Positions 52,305-61,197 of a stretch of DNA of 64,000 bases are shown piece after piece. Where the stretch lies: contig DYKB01000014.1 in NCBI GenBank assembly GCA_020722815.1, positions 46,561-110,560 on the forward strand, written 5' to 3'. A program made the position numbers and the translations under genes. Every line of letters starts with the position of its first letter. The stretch's first letter is position 1. The stretch comes from Caldithrix sp. GTDB lineage: Bacteria > Zhuqueibacterota > Zhuqueibacteria > Thermofontimicrobiales > Sulfurfontimicrobiaceae. Under the pieces are notes generated by a model that saw only the letters and a list, made by a program, of their open reading frames with translations, searched no databases and was not told the DNA's origin.

Positions 52305-52904
52305 TTAGGGCAAATTATTCGTTCGTGCCCGGCGGCCAAGATAACCGCCATGATGCCGGAGACCAAAATCCTGCAGCGTGACGCCTTTTAATTCCATAAG
52401 TGTCAGGGCGAGTGCATCACTAATCGCCAACATAACCGCCGTACTGGCCGTTGGTGTCAATCCCAGTGGACAGGGTTCTTTGATAATTCCCATATCCAGC
52501 ACCACATCGCTCAATTCGCGTAAGTTCGAGTCTGGATGTGAAGTAATTCCGATTACGGAATGGATACCCAGATGCCGACTTAGTTCCAGCATTTCTATAA
52601 CCTCGACTGATTTTCCACTGGTTGAAAAGGCGACGATGCAATCGTTCTGACTCACCAGTCCCAAATCACCATGAACAGCTTCGCCGGGGTGAACAAAATC
52701 GGCCGGAGTCGCGGTTGAGCAAAGCGTGGCGGCGAATTTGCGCGCCACATGACCCGCTTTTCCAATTCCGGTTGTAATAACTTTTCCTGAACAATTTTTT
52801 AATAACATGACGGCGGCTTCGAACGAGTCGGTTACTTTAACCGAGGCAATAGCTGCCGCTTCTTCCTGTAAAATTTCAAAAATTCGCTTTTTAATATCCA
52901 GCAT
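52305..52904 (-). CDS. kdsD: SIS-domain arabinose-5-phosphate isomerase (CBS-less KdsD type)
   Basis: The 199-residue protein has only the sugar isomerase (SIS) domain of KdsD/GutQ, converting ribulose-5-phosphate to arabinose-5-phosphate for Kdo synthesis. The family sequences KVITTGIGKAGHVARKFAATL, FVHPGEAVHGDLGL, STSGKSVEV and LTPTASTAVMLAISDALA are intact. The two C-terminal CBS domains of the E. coli enzyme are absent, as in some other bacteria. It argues for a lipopolysaccharide-making, diderm organism. Monocistronic, about 150 nt from the VanZ gene. Confidence 0.9.
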   Translation of the reverse strand: MLDIKKRIFEILQEEAAAIASVKVTDSFEAAVMLLKNCSGKVITTGIGKAGHVARKFAATLCSTATPADFVHPGEAVHGDLGLVSQNDCIVAFSTSGKSVEVIEMLELSRHLGIHSVIGITSHPDSNLRELSDVVLDMGIIKEPCPLGLTPTASTAVMLAISDALALTLMELKGVTLQDFGLRHHGGYLGRRARTNNLP

Positions 52905-53034
52905 TCAGTCCCTCCAGCTTAATTGGTCATTTTATGTAGTTTTTTTGACAAGATTATCTTTCCTCCTCCGGAATTAATTTTTAGTAGATCATGTGATATG
53001 ATAATCGAATATCAATGCCGATTCAAGCCTGTAA

Positions 53035-53065
53035 ATTACGTTTCACGAATTACGGTTCACGTTTT
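53035..53065. repeat. Short TTACGTTTCACGAATTACGGTTCACG repeat
   Basis: AATTACG with TTTCACGAATTACGGTTCACG near the end of the 53-kb hypothetical gene resembles the ACGCATTACG-type repeats, though in a more degenerate form. It lies in the 52905-53106 gap. Confidence 0.35.
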
Positions 53066-53106
53066 GTAGAAAAATTGGCTTCACTTGCAAAACACTTTAC
53101 TCCCAT

Positions 53107-53511
53107 TTACACTCTCCCCTCCAAATCATCCAATTCTTTATCCAGACGTCTTAGATTCATTTCGGTAATTTTCATGTCGAGGCTGGATACGAGTTGTTCG
53201 GCTTGATCCCGATCCTTCCGGGAAATTTCCAGAATGACCTGCCCTTTTTCATGTCCCGGTACTCGGGAGAGGGTAGAAAGCTTATTCGCCCGGAGAATTA
53301 TTTTGGTTCCAAATAATTTTTTCTGATAAATTGCTCCATTTAATTCCTGAATAGGAATTTTAATTTCTTTTAATTGTGATTTCAATAATCCCAGAATGGC
53401 GTCTTGCGTTTGAAATTCCATCCTCAAAAAATCGCCCTCAATGTTTATCAGTCCATGGGCTTCAGCCAGATCACTAAAGAGATTGGTAATTTTAAAAGGC
53501 AAACTTGACAT
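53107..53511 (-). CDS. Conserved hypothetical small protein
   Basis: The 134-residue soluble protein starts at the ATG at 53511, with AAGGAAGGG nine bases upstream; the frame is open further but unlikely. N-terminal SSLPFKITNLFSDLAEAHGLIN leads to a beta-strand segment (FRMEFQTQ-like LRMEFQTQDAILGLLKSQL) and a helix-rich, charged end (KITEMNLRRLDKELDDLEGRV). The beta-rich core resembles a pleckstrin-homology-like or small ligand-binding fold but I cannot name the family. It is 166 nt before the secernin gene's 3' end on the same strand. Confidence 0.6.
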   Translation of the reverse strand: MSSLPFKITNLFSDLAEAHGLINIEGDFLRMEFQTQDAILGLLKSQLKEIKIPIQELNGAIYQKKLFGTKIILRANKLSTLSRVPGHEKGQVILEISRKDRDQAEQLVSSLDMKITEMNLRRLDKELDDLEGRV

Positions 53512-53676
53512 GTGATTTCCCTTCCTTATTATCGCACTCGTTTCTTTTTCACAAAGAGTTATACGATGTTGAAATGATAAGTTACAGAATTTTGTATAAA
53601 CATTCAAGAAGAAATTTAGTTTAATTTTGGTTGGAAAATTTGGCGCTTTATATAAAATTCTCTAACCGTTGAATTC

Positions 53677-55002
53677 TTATGGCATTTTCGCCTGTTTATC
53701 CCATTTTTTCCAGGCAAGCCTATGGCAAAAATTTTGATGGGCTTTCTGTTTTGAACTGGTCAACATTTCCAGCCACTTCTGTTCAGTGTCGTTGGTTCTT
53801 TCAGCGCAAGATTGTGAATAAGCAAATTTTTCGGCTGCTGATTGACGGGCAATTTTCAATGAATTTTCCACAAGTTCACGTTCCATTTGGTCGCGCTCAG
53901 TTATTATTTTCTGAATCGATTCACGATAATTTTTGAGAATCGTCCGGTGAAGTTGTTCATGTCGCCAGAATATGGATGCCGGATCAAACTCGCCTTTGAA
54001 GTTTTGTTCAGATGCAACAGGCGCATCAATCCAAACCGGCTTGAAGATACTGGTACAGGGAGCCGCTGTTCCCGTGGTGAAATAAGTGGGATGCTTTGGA
54101 TGTAAATGTGCCACCAGCGAACCGGTTGTCTGACTGATTCGAATCGGACCGAAACTGGCATGCATACAGACCGAAGCGCCCGTTAATCCTTTATCCGGTG
54201 AAAATGAATCATCGTCTGATGAGTTGTGATCCCGCAGAATGGACATAAAAGTCGAAATATTAATGCGACCGGCAGAATTTCTTAGCAAATTCATGGTTCG
54301 ATTCCGACGTGATTGGCAATAACTGAATTTGGTAAATAAAAAATCTGAATAACAGCGGGCGAAATGAAAATCTTCCTGATTTTTACACCAGCCTTTTTTA
54401 ATGGCAAAATTAATGAGATCTGGCGAACATTGATCAAAATCATTCCCCACAGTCAGGCCATTGGAAATTGAATAGAATCCAGTAATCTTTTTTGCTGCCC
54501 AATGCCGATCAACTGTTTCCAGTACCCAGGCTTCAGTTGGATCGGCAATGAGAAAGCTATTATGATAATAAAAAGGATGTGTATAGCCACAGTTTCCGCC
54601 CTGGCCAAATTGTCTAATCAAATCTGTAATGACCTGTATCGCCTCACTGGCGGTTGAAGCTCGTTCCAGTGCCAATCGGAGCAGATCCATGCCAATTAAG
54701 CCGGGATTTTTACTGGCAGGAATTTTAGAAAAGATGGCTTCGTTGCCAATGGCCACTCCCTGATCATTGACGCCCATCTCGGCGCCCCGGATCCAGAAGG
54801 GTTTGGAAAGGAATACGGCATACGTTTCCTGAGCTTGATCGATTTCTATGTAGGTGCATTTCACCTTTGTACCCGGGGGATGAACCGCCGCAGGATAAAA
54901 AACGATTTGCTGGGCTTCATTTGGCTCGCGATCGGAATTTTTACCAAAGAGCATGACGCCATCTGCTGTTGTTTCCGGGGTGGCAATTATTGTATCGCAC
55001 AT
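53677..55002 (-). CDS. Secernin-like C69-family Ntn hydrolase
   Basis: The 441-residue protein begins MCDTIIATPETTADGVMLFGKNSDREPNE, in parts: the catalytic Cys2 becomes N-terminal after Met removal, and the GKNSDREPNEAQ segment is the secernin/C69 signature. Further conserved segments are WIRGAEMGVNDQGVAIGNEAIF and GGNCGYTHPFYYHNSFLIAD. Family members are dipeptidases or acyl-hydrolases of Ntn fold and need Cys2 exposure. No signal peptide is present, so it is cytosolic. It lies next to another Ntn hydrolase, the penicillin-acylase type at 55118. Confidence 0.9.
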   Translation of the reverse strand: MCDTIIATPETTADGVMLFGKNSDREPNEAQQIVFYPAAVHPPGTKVKCTYIEIDQAQETYAVFLSKPFWIRGAEMGVNDQGVAIGNEAIFSKIPASKNPGLIGMDLLRLALERASTASEAIQVITDLIRQFGQGGNCGYTHPFYYHNSFLIADPTEAWVLETVDRHWAAKKITGFYSISNGLTVGNDFDQCSPDLINFAIKKGWCKNQEDFHFARCYSDFLFTKFSYCQSRRNRTMNLLRNSAGRINISTFMSILRDHNSSDDDSFSPDKGLTGASVCMHASFGPIRISQTTGSLVAHLHPKHPTYFTTGTAAPCTSIFKPVWIDAPVASEQNFKGEFDPASIFWRHEQLHRTILKNYRESIQKIITERDQMERELVENSLKIARQSAAEKFAYSQSCAERTNDTEQKWLEMLTSSKQKAHQNFCHRLAWKKWDKQAKMP

Positions 55003-55117
55003 AAAAATTCTCCATCAGGCAGGTGATACAAATAAAAAATCAGGTGGTTTTATAATTTTAAGATTTGCCAACTGCGTTGGCAGGCATCCACGCAGTGGAT
55101 GCACTCCAGCCGGGCTG

Positions 55118-57283
55118 TTATTCCAATTTTTTATATTTTCCGGTCATCCAGTTTTTTAAATCACTTTTGTACCATCTTGAAAATCGGCTGCCGGAAGGAC
55201 CTCCAACCAGATTTGACCACATACCGCTTTTTTCAATTTCCACAATCATGCGGTACGAAGGCGCAAAACTGGTAATCCGGCCGGCGCTGCGATACACCTG
55301 CCCCTGCGGGATGGTGGCCCGACTGCCGGACATGGAAAGTCCTTTCATATCAAATCCAAAAAAGCCGGGGAATTTGCCACCGAGGAAAATATTGAGCATA
55401 TCATAGCGACGCGTTTCAGCGAAAGGTTTGGCCGTCACATCCAATCCACGAGTAATCGCTTCCTTGAATAGCGTTTCCTGATTATATGGCGCAAACCAGG
55501 GCGATTTTTCATCCAGCAGTACCTGATCAAAATTGCCATAAAATTCGTAAAAAAGAATCGATTCGTGCGATAAATAATCGATCACATCTTCTCCAATGGC
55601 ATTTTTGCCAAAAACAATTTTTAATAAATTGGCATAAACGGATTCGAAGAGCATGGCACCTTTTGAGTCGGGCGAATAGATACAATCCCATCCTTTCAGG
55701 ATCCGGCCATTTTCCGTATCCGGAAGCAGTGGAATCATCAGTGGAAGTAATTTTTCAGCCTGTTTTGAATAGAGATCATAGTGCATGCGCTTTGTATAAT
55801 CCACATCGACTGACGAATTTGTTTCGAGCATTTCGACGATTCGACCGTATCGATATGGCGCCATGGGAAGATTTATTGGTTTTACCTTGCCAAATTCATT
55901 GAGATCATGATTGGCGGTGGCAAAAAAGTTGGTCGCAGGATTATAAACCTGTGGTAAATCGGCCGGATTTTCAAATCCCTGCCAATCATTTTTCGAATCC
56001 CAACCCGGAATTGGCAGCAGTCCGCTAATTTGTGGGGGTCTTTTCGGCATTCGACCGTTCATCTGATAGCCGATATTCCCTGCCGTATCACATAAAAGCC
56101 AGTTCATGGAGGGCATGGGGACATCCCGAAACTTCTCTTGCGTAATTTTAACCGATTTTAATTCAGTGAAATCAAGCAGGTTATTAAAAATTTCCGAGCC
56201 GGCTCCGCTGCGGCCACTAAAGGCCATGGTAAGGTACTTTCCTGGTGTGGTTGGTGTCCCTTCGAGTACACCATGATGATTTTCATAAAAGGTCAATTCA
56301 ATCGGCTCGCGCTTTTTCGGATGAATGGTTTCAATACGTTTTTGAAAAGGTTTCCACTGGCCATCATATAAAAATTTTTCATCCTGGCAGTCTTCGATAA
56401 AATAGTCAATCATGTCCATAAAAGCATAGGTTCCACCCCAGGCGATGTGGTCATTCCGTCCCATGACGATTATCGGCAATCCCGGCATGGTAATCCCCAT
56501 GGCTGATTCGTTTTTTATTTTCCAGACCATTTCATACCAGATCGGCGGCAGGCGATTGACTTCGAGATGCGGGTCAGAGGCTAATATAGGGTGACCGGAC
56601 TGTGTTCGCTGACCATTCACCACCCAATTGTTACTGGCCCGCAGATTGGGCAGCACTTTTGCCCAGATATTGTCCGGAACGACTTTTGATTCAAGATGGA
56701 TTTGTTTAATTAATTCCATATCAATATCCTCTTTCAAATATGGAAAAAGTGCTTTAATCCGTTCGGCTGAAACGCCATGCTGGATAAGCTGAATCAGAAA
56801 TTTTTCCATCTGCCCCTGCGCTTCTGCGAGACCAATATAGCCCATAATTTTGGCGGTGATTAAGCAATCCTCCGGTTTCCAGTCTTCCGGTTGATGTCCA
56901 ACCAGTCGCAATTCAAACGGCCGACGTCTTTTTGCCATAACGGTATTAATGCCTTCACAATAGGCATCTAAAATGTTTTTCGCCCGTGGTGTTAATTTTT
57001 CCACTTCTGCAGAAAGTCCATCTGCCAGATGAAGCCAACGCATAAATTTGTCGATGGCAATTAATTCATCACTCCCATCGAATTTCTCGGATGCTTCACC
57101 ACGGGCAATGGCGCGAACCAGCACCATCTGTACCAGTCGATCCACCGCCTGGGCATACCCTACGCCAAAATACAGACTTTCAAGGTCTTCGGCTGTAATT
57201 GTTGGAATCCCATGTTCATTGCGTTGGATACAAACAGTTTGATCGAGCAATTTTATATAAAATGGTTTTGTCGAAGAATACAT
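55118..57283 (-). CDS. Penicillin acylase (S45) family Ntn hydrolase without signal peptide
   Basis: The 721-residue protein has the S45 architecture: an alpha part (residues 1 to about 225) starting with the IQRNEHGIPTITAEDLESLYFGVGYAQAVDR pattern in pieces, then the nucleophile Ser in LRASNNWVVNG, followed by SGHPILASDPHL and GRNDHIAWG. Autocatalytic cleavage before that Ser is expected. Members are typically periplasmic, but no signal sequence is visible here, so the enzyme is cytosolic, or the start is incorrect. Substrate could be an N-acyl amino acid, N-acyl homoserine lactone or amide. Confidence 0.93.
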   Translation of the reverse strand: MYSSTKPFYIKLLDQTVCIQRNEHGIPTITAEDLESLYFGVGYAQAVDRLVQMVLVRAIARGEASEKFDGSDELIAIDKFMRWLHLADGLSAEVEKLTPRAKNILDAYCEGINTVMAKRRRPFELRLVGHQPEDWKPEDCLITAKIMGYIGLAEAQGQMEKFLIQLIQHGVSAERIKALFPYLKEDIDMELIKQIHLESKVVPDNIWAKVLPNLRASNNWVVNGQRTQSGHPILASDPHLEVNRLPPIWYEMVWKIKNESAMGITMPGLPIIVMGRNDHIAWGGTYAFMDMIDYFIEDCQDEKFLYDGQWKPFQKRIETIHPKKREPIELTFYENHHGVLEGTPTTPGKYLTMAFSGRSGAGSEIFNNLLDFTELKSVKITQEKFRDVPMPSMNWLLCDTAGNIGYQMNGRMPKRPPQISGLLPIPGWDSKNDWQGFENPADLPQVYNPATNFFATANHDLNEFGKVKPINLPMAPYRYGRIVEMLETNSSVDVDYTKRMHYDLYSKQAEKLLPLMIPLLPDTENGRILKGWDCIYSPDSKGAMLFESVYANLLKIVFGKNAIGEDVIDYLSHESILFYEFYGNFDQVLLDEKSPWFAPYNQETLFKEAITRGLDVTAKPFAETRRYDMLNIFLGGKFPGFFGFDMKGLSMSGSRATIPQGQVYRSAGRITSFAPSYRMIVEIEKSGMWSNLVGGPSGSRFSRWYKSDLKNWMTGKYKKLE

Positions 57284-57320
57284 TTTTCCCTCACAAGTTT
57301 ATTGTTATCTTAATATGAGA

Positions 57321-57383
57321 ACCCTGCGGGAGGTTTTTTATCTTTCTGATAACCGTCTATCGGAAGCAAATCTCCCGCAGGGT
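57321..57383. repeat. Palindrome ACCCTGCGGGAG / CTCCCGCAGGGT
   Basis: ACCCTGCGGGAG (57321-57332) and CTCCCGCAGGGT (57372-57383) are perfect inverted copies around 39 nt, with GAGA and CATCTC extending the stem weakly outside. It is a generic intergenic palindrome between the penicillin acylase and aldo/keto reductase genes. Confidence 0.75.
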
Positions 57384-57421
57384 GCATCTCAATTATTATA
57401 CGCTTCTAATGCATCATAAAA

Positions 57422-58396
57422 TTATTTTCCACCATACCAGAATCCCCGATTCCAGGCGTGTCTGTGAAGCTTCAGTATCATCGCCTCGGAAAGTGGCGGT
57501 AAATCTGAAACCGCGCAATTGGCTTCCGCTTGTGCGACATTTCGAATTCCTGGAATCACGGTACTAACGGCTGGATGATTAAGAACAAACTGGATAGCTA
57601 CCTGGGGCATTGTCAGACCTGTACCGGCAATTTCAGCTTTAATTTTATGGGTACGATTGACCGCGCGTGCCAGCCGATCACCAGCAAAATAATTATTTCG
57701 AAAATCGTCTTTCTCAAATTGGGTTTGCGCTGTGTATTTACCAGCCAGTACACCTTCGTCAAAAACTACCCGCACAATGATGCCCACTTTATATTCCTGC
57801 GCAACTGGAAGTAATTCTGCGGCTGGCTCTTGCTCAAAGATATTATAAATCACCTGCACCGTATCCAGATAACCCTGGCGCATCAAATCGATGACCGAGT
57901 TTTGATCATGCTCCGGTGTGGAAAGGCCAATATAGCGAATTTTGCCCTCTTTCTGAATTTTTCTTAAAATCTCAAAAGGCTTTGGATCCCGATTCCAGGC
58001 GCGGGTCCAGGTATGAAGTTGCAGAATATCCAGACAATCGGTTTTTAAATTTCGCAGACGCTCCTCGATATTCGCCCGAAGATAGCTTTCAGAATAGCGA
58101 TCTTCGGCTTTGCAATATGGTGTCGGCGGCCAGGGACCTGGTGCCGGTGGGGTCTTAGTCGCTACCAGAACTTTTTCGCGGCGATTTTTTAGCACTTCGC
58201 CGATAAGTTTTTCACTGCGGCCATTTCCGTAACCCGCCGCGGTATCGATAAAATTTACTCCCAGATCTATGGCTTTATGAAGGGCATCGATTGAATCATT
58301 ATCCTTTTGCGTGCCCCAACTCCCACCAATCGCCCAGGCACCAAATCCGATTTCAGAAACTTTTTCTCTGGTTCGACCTAAAATTCGGTATTTCAT
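57422..58396 (-). CDS. Aldo/keto reductase
   Basis: The 324-residue NAD(P)H-dependent oxidoreductase has the catalytic tetrad of the superfamily: Asp in NFIDTAAGYGNG together with the Tyr, Lys in LVATKTPP and His in ILQLHTW. N-terminal LGRTREKVSEIGFGAWAIGG is typical of the AKR11/AKR13-like class, which often acts on sugars or inositol. It lies 24 nt upstream of no other gene but is 24 nt behind tatD (58421), so the two are probably co-transcribed, tatD first. Substrate unknown. Confidence 0.9.
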   Translation of the reverse strand: MKYRILGRTREKVSEIGFGAWAIGGSWGTQKDNDSIDALHKAIDLGVNFIDTAAGYGNGRSEKLIGEVLKNRREKVLVATKTPPAPGPWPPTPYCKAEDRYSESYLRANIEERLRNLKTDCLDILQLHTWTRAWNRDPKPFEILRKIQKEGKIRYIGLSTPEHDQNSVIDLMRQGYLDTVQVIYNIFEQEPAAELLPVAQEYKVGIIVRVVFDEGVLAGKYTAQTQFEKDDFRNNYFAGDRLARAVNRTHKIKAEIAGTGLTMPQVAIQFVLNHPAVSTVIPGIRNVAQAEANCAVSDLPPLSEAMILKLHRHAWNRGFWYGGK

Positions 58397-58420
58397 AACC
58401 TTTTCTCCTCTCTAAATTTT

Positions 58421-59194
58421 CTATTCTAAAATCTTTTTCGAATACAATTTAAGCGTATTTTCATAGACCACCTGACGAATAATGTCAGCCGGTAACTGTT
58501 TAATTCGAGCAATTTCGTCAATTGAAATCAGAATATTGGCAGGTTCATTTCGTTCATTCGGAACCGCTCCCAGCATGGGACTATCGGTTTCGACCAGCAT
58601 ATTTGCCAAAGGAATCTGTTTAAATAATTTTTGTTTCTGGGCTGAACGTGCCGTAGAAGGCGGAACCGAAAAATAATAACCAGCCTCAACTGCCGGTGCA
58701 GCAGAAGAAGCCCGGCCATCAAAAGCATGAAGCTGGACTTTTCGGGCGCCTTTTTTGAGGAGCAATTCAATGACCTGCCGACTGGCTGAACGTGAATGAA
58801 CATTTAAAGGTAATTTGAGTTTGATTGCCAGATCAACAAATTGTCCAAATATTTCCTTTTGTATCTCTCGATCTTTTTCATCCTGTACTGCCCAGAAATC
58901 GAGGCCGACTTCACCAATCGCAATCCATTTATCTTTTGTATCACGAATAAAATCAATTAGTTCCTGAGCCGAATTCAAATCCAGATTGGTGGGAAAAAGC
59001 CCCGCAGCAGGTTTAAAAATTGGAAATTGTTGTGCCAATTCCAGATTTTTTCTGGCATCAACGCTATTTTCACTCACAGAAATGATTTTTGTTATTCCAA
59101 TTTTTTGGGCGCGTTCAAGAACTTCAGCCCGATCAGTGTCAAAAGTTGGATCACAAAGATGGGTATGCGTATCGATGATTGGATTTTGCGACAT
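58421..59194 (-). CDS. TatD-family metal-dependent hydrolase (DNase)
   Basis: The 257-residue protein has the TatD amidohydrolase metal ligands: DTHTHLCDPTF with the HxH motif, GEVGLDFW (Glu), NVHSRSA and QLHAFDG (His) and the final VETDSPML Asp. It is a two-metal deoxyribonuclease-type enzyme involved in DNA repair or degradation. It lies 14 nt downstream of the DUF429 gene, which suggests a single transcript DUF82/Mut7-C, DUF429, tatD, AKR. Confidence 0.92.
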   Translation of the reverse strand: MSQNPIIDTHTHLCDPTFDTDRAEVLERAQKIGITKIISVSENSVDARKNLELAQQFPIFKPAAGLFPTNLDLNSAQELIDFIRDTKDKWIAIGEVGLDFWAVQDEKDREIQKEIFGQFVDLAIKLKLPLNVHSRSASRQVIELLLKKGARKVQLHAFDGRASSAAPAVEAGYYFSVPPSTARSAQKQKLFKQIPLANMLVETDSPMLGAVPNERNEPANILISIDEIARIKQLPADIIRQVVYENTLKLYSKKILE

Positions 59195-59208
59195 ATCGTT
59201 CTCCGCAT

Positions 59209-59955
59209 TTAATTATTACCCGATTTCAGGTCACGAATCCAGGTCCATCCTTCTTTTTGTGCTAACGCCATATCTTTTGGAAAAATGACTTCGCCTTTTA
59301 AAAAATCGACTCCTGCCAGGACACATAAAACCGCATCGAGAGTATCCACATCTTCCTCGAGTAAATTTTGATTAGCCGGCATCATCATCATTTTTCTTAA
59401 ATCGGCAATTATTTCACGTCGCACACTTTGGGCATCAGCTTTTTTATATCCAATCCGTTGCAATCCATAAAGCTTGAGCGTCGCGGCAGGATAAACTTCA
59501 ATGGCACCGATTTCATTGCATTTTGGTGGTTCAAAGAGCAAGGTAATTGGTTTCTTTAAACTGATTCGCAGCGATTGAAGCAAATCCAGTGCTGCCAGCG
59601 CGGTTCGGGCAATCCGATCGGCCCCCACATCCAGTGACTGTTTGCCGGCTTCTTGCCGGATGACCCGATCCGTTTCACGCCGAAAGAGTAAATTGGGGTC
59701 AATGGGCAAGGGACTACCAGCCTGATGTTGTACCAGATACTGCCCGAGTGCCGCCGGCCATCCCAAAGGCGCATCCAGGGCCAGCAGGGTGGGACAATCA
59801 CCGGTGCACCAACTCACCAGTGTTTCGATTAATTTTTCACGATTAGGCTGGATGAGAATTATCAAAATCCGGATGACTTCGCCATTCCATTCACCATACG
59901 CCAGCCCGATATTTTTTTCCTGTACTGCACAATCAATTCCAATAATTTTATAAAT
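59209..59955 (-). CDS. DUF429 family (RNase H-like fold) protein, non-standard start
   Basis: The roughly 248-residue protein begins in the family-typical KIIGIDCAVQEKNIGLAYG and continues LLALDAPLGWPAAL and FRRETDRVIRQE, matching the DUF429 predicted nuclease family of RNase H-like fold. The natural start position (about 59955) has no ATG, GTG or TTG, only ATT. The nearest upstream start in frame is an ATG at 60057, 110 nt inside the previous gene. Possibilities are an ATT start, +1 frameshifting at the Mut7-C stop (TTA TAA), or a long overlap. Confidence 0.8.
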   Translation of the reverse strand: MYKIIGIDCAVQEKNIGLAYGEWNGEVIRILIILIQPNREKLIETLVSWCTGDCPTLLALDAPLGWPAALGQYLVQHQAGSPLPIDPNLLFRRETDRVIRQEAGKQSLDVGADRIARTALAALDLLQSLRISLKKPITLLFEPPKCNEIGAIEVYPAATLKLYGLQRIGYKKADAQSVRREIIADLRKMMMMPANQNLLEEDVDTLDAVLCVLAGVDFLKGEVIFPKDMALAQKEGWTWIRDLKSGNN

Positions 59956-60703
59956 TTGATTTTGATTGGATGATTCGTTCGATTTTTTCCTGCATTCGCT
60001 GATAATGCGACCCTTTCCAATAAATTTGTTGACAATTCCTACACTGAAAAAATTCATGAAAAGCTTGTCGTGTCTGTGGAAGTAAAAATTCCTTAATTTT
60101 ATCTTTTTTAACAGGTTGAATCAGTCCATTACAATTCAGACAGCGTTGAAATGGCTGAATTCTTGAATAAAGATCAAATCGCTGGCAAACTTCAGAAGCC
60201 TGAATCTCAGGATTTGAGTTTCTAATAAAATAACCGTGGGTGACAGTTTTATTCTTTAAAATTCCCCGATCACGAGTCAGAATAATCCGCCGTTCATCAG
60301 TGGAAATTTCAATAATCTCCTCATCCGTCAGATTATTCCGATAAAACGAATCAAATCCCAATAAGCGCAGCAGACGCGCGAGTTTTCCCAGATGTACATC
60401 CAGCACAAATTTCACTTCCCGCAGGGGTGCTGGCCGGAGTCTGACCAAGGGTGAAATATCCAGACTTTCAAAAACGGGATAGACCGAAACGTAATCCGCC
60501 GGTTTCAATAAATAATCAAAATTGACCGAAATTCCGTTTATTAAAATTAAATCAACTTCAGTATGCGGCACTCCCAGCGCCTCGATAGCATCTTTAACCG
60601 AAGGGGTTCCATTGAAATCATAAGCAAAGGATTGCTTTTGCTGTTCCAAAGGCAGAAAATCATTTAATTCTTCATAAAAACGAAAGTAAGCTTGATTTTG
60701 CAT
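59948..60703 (-). CDS. Mut7-C PIN-like RNase domain with ubiquitin-like N-terminus and zinc ribbon
   Basis: The 251-residue protein has an N-terminal ThiS-like ubiquitin fold (about 1-80, with VDLILINGISVNFDYLLKPAD), the Mut7-C (DUF82) nuclease core KFVLDVHLGKLARLLRLLGFD with DERRIILTRDRGIL, and a C-terminal zinc ribbon of two CxxC pairs (CLNC and CRNC). The PIN-like acidic residues are kept. Targets are probably structured RNA. I use the ATG at 60703, which sits closest to the ubiquitin fold. Its stop overlaps the DUF429 region. Confidence 0.88.
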   Translation of the reverse strand: MQNQAYFRFYEELNDFLPLEQQKQSFAYDFNGTPSVKDAIEALGVPHTEVDLILINGISVNFDYLLKPADYVSVYPVFESLDISPLVRLRPAPLREVKFVLDVHLGKLARLLRLLGFDSFYRNNLTDEEIIEISTDERRIILTRDRGILKNKTVTHGYFIRNSNPEIQASEVCQRFDLYSRIQPFQRCLNCNGLIQPVKKDKIKEFLLPQTRQAFHEFFQCRNCQQIYWKGSHYQRMQEKIERIIQSKSNL

Positions 60704-61197
60704 CAGAATTAAAATTGATTTTTGACAATATGACAAGAAATGTATTGAAAAAATATATTAATAAATTTGCCACAGAATAAAGATGTCCCAGAAATGATGA
60801 GACGAATTTTAATGCCACCTTTGATGGTCTGGGCATTAACTTCGAAAGAGTTCTTGAATCGTTATCATCTTTAAACTGATTTTTATTTTTGGGGGCCGCT
60901 CCATGCTGTGGCTAAATCAAGAATTTAAATAAAGTCTCGGCGATTTAAGTGTTCATTCAAAATCAGCCCATTTCTGTTGATTTTTTAAAGTATTGGAATT
61001 CAGGGTGTTGATTCAATGCTTAATATAGAAATAACTCAAAAGATTGTCAATGATTTATTTACAATTCTGTAATGAATTTCTTGACTCATGAAAACTTCTT
61101 TGATATATTTATTATCGACATTAAAAACAATTCATCGCGAATTAATAAAGTAAATATTGATGGAATAATTTTCTTCGATCAGATTGTGAGGCGTGAA
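60704..61197. other. Long intergenic gap before lactate permease
   Basis: This 494-nt AT-rich stretch separates the divergent Mut7-C and lactate permease genes. I see no small ORF with a plausible ribosome site and no strong palindrome. Its only clear feature is the permease promoter at 61081-61109. Confidence 0.5.
61081..61109 (+). promoter_or_regulatory. Predicted promoter of the lactate permease gene
   Basis: TTGACT (61081-61086) and TATATT (61104-61109) are 17 nt apart, which places transcription start near 61116. It lies inside the upstream open frame from 61072 and therefore supports the ATG at 61198 as the real start. Confidence 0.6.

Noticed and set aside
59948..59960. A AAT TTA retrovirus-like -1 slippery heptamer at the Mut7-C stop
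   Set aside because: The heptamer is there in the right phase, but a -1 shift does not enter the DUF429 frame, which is +1.
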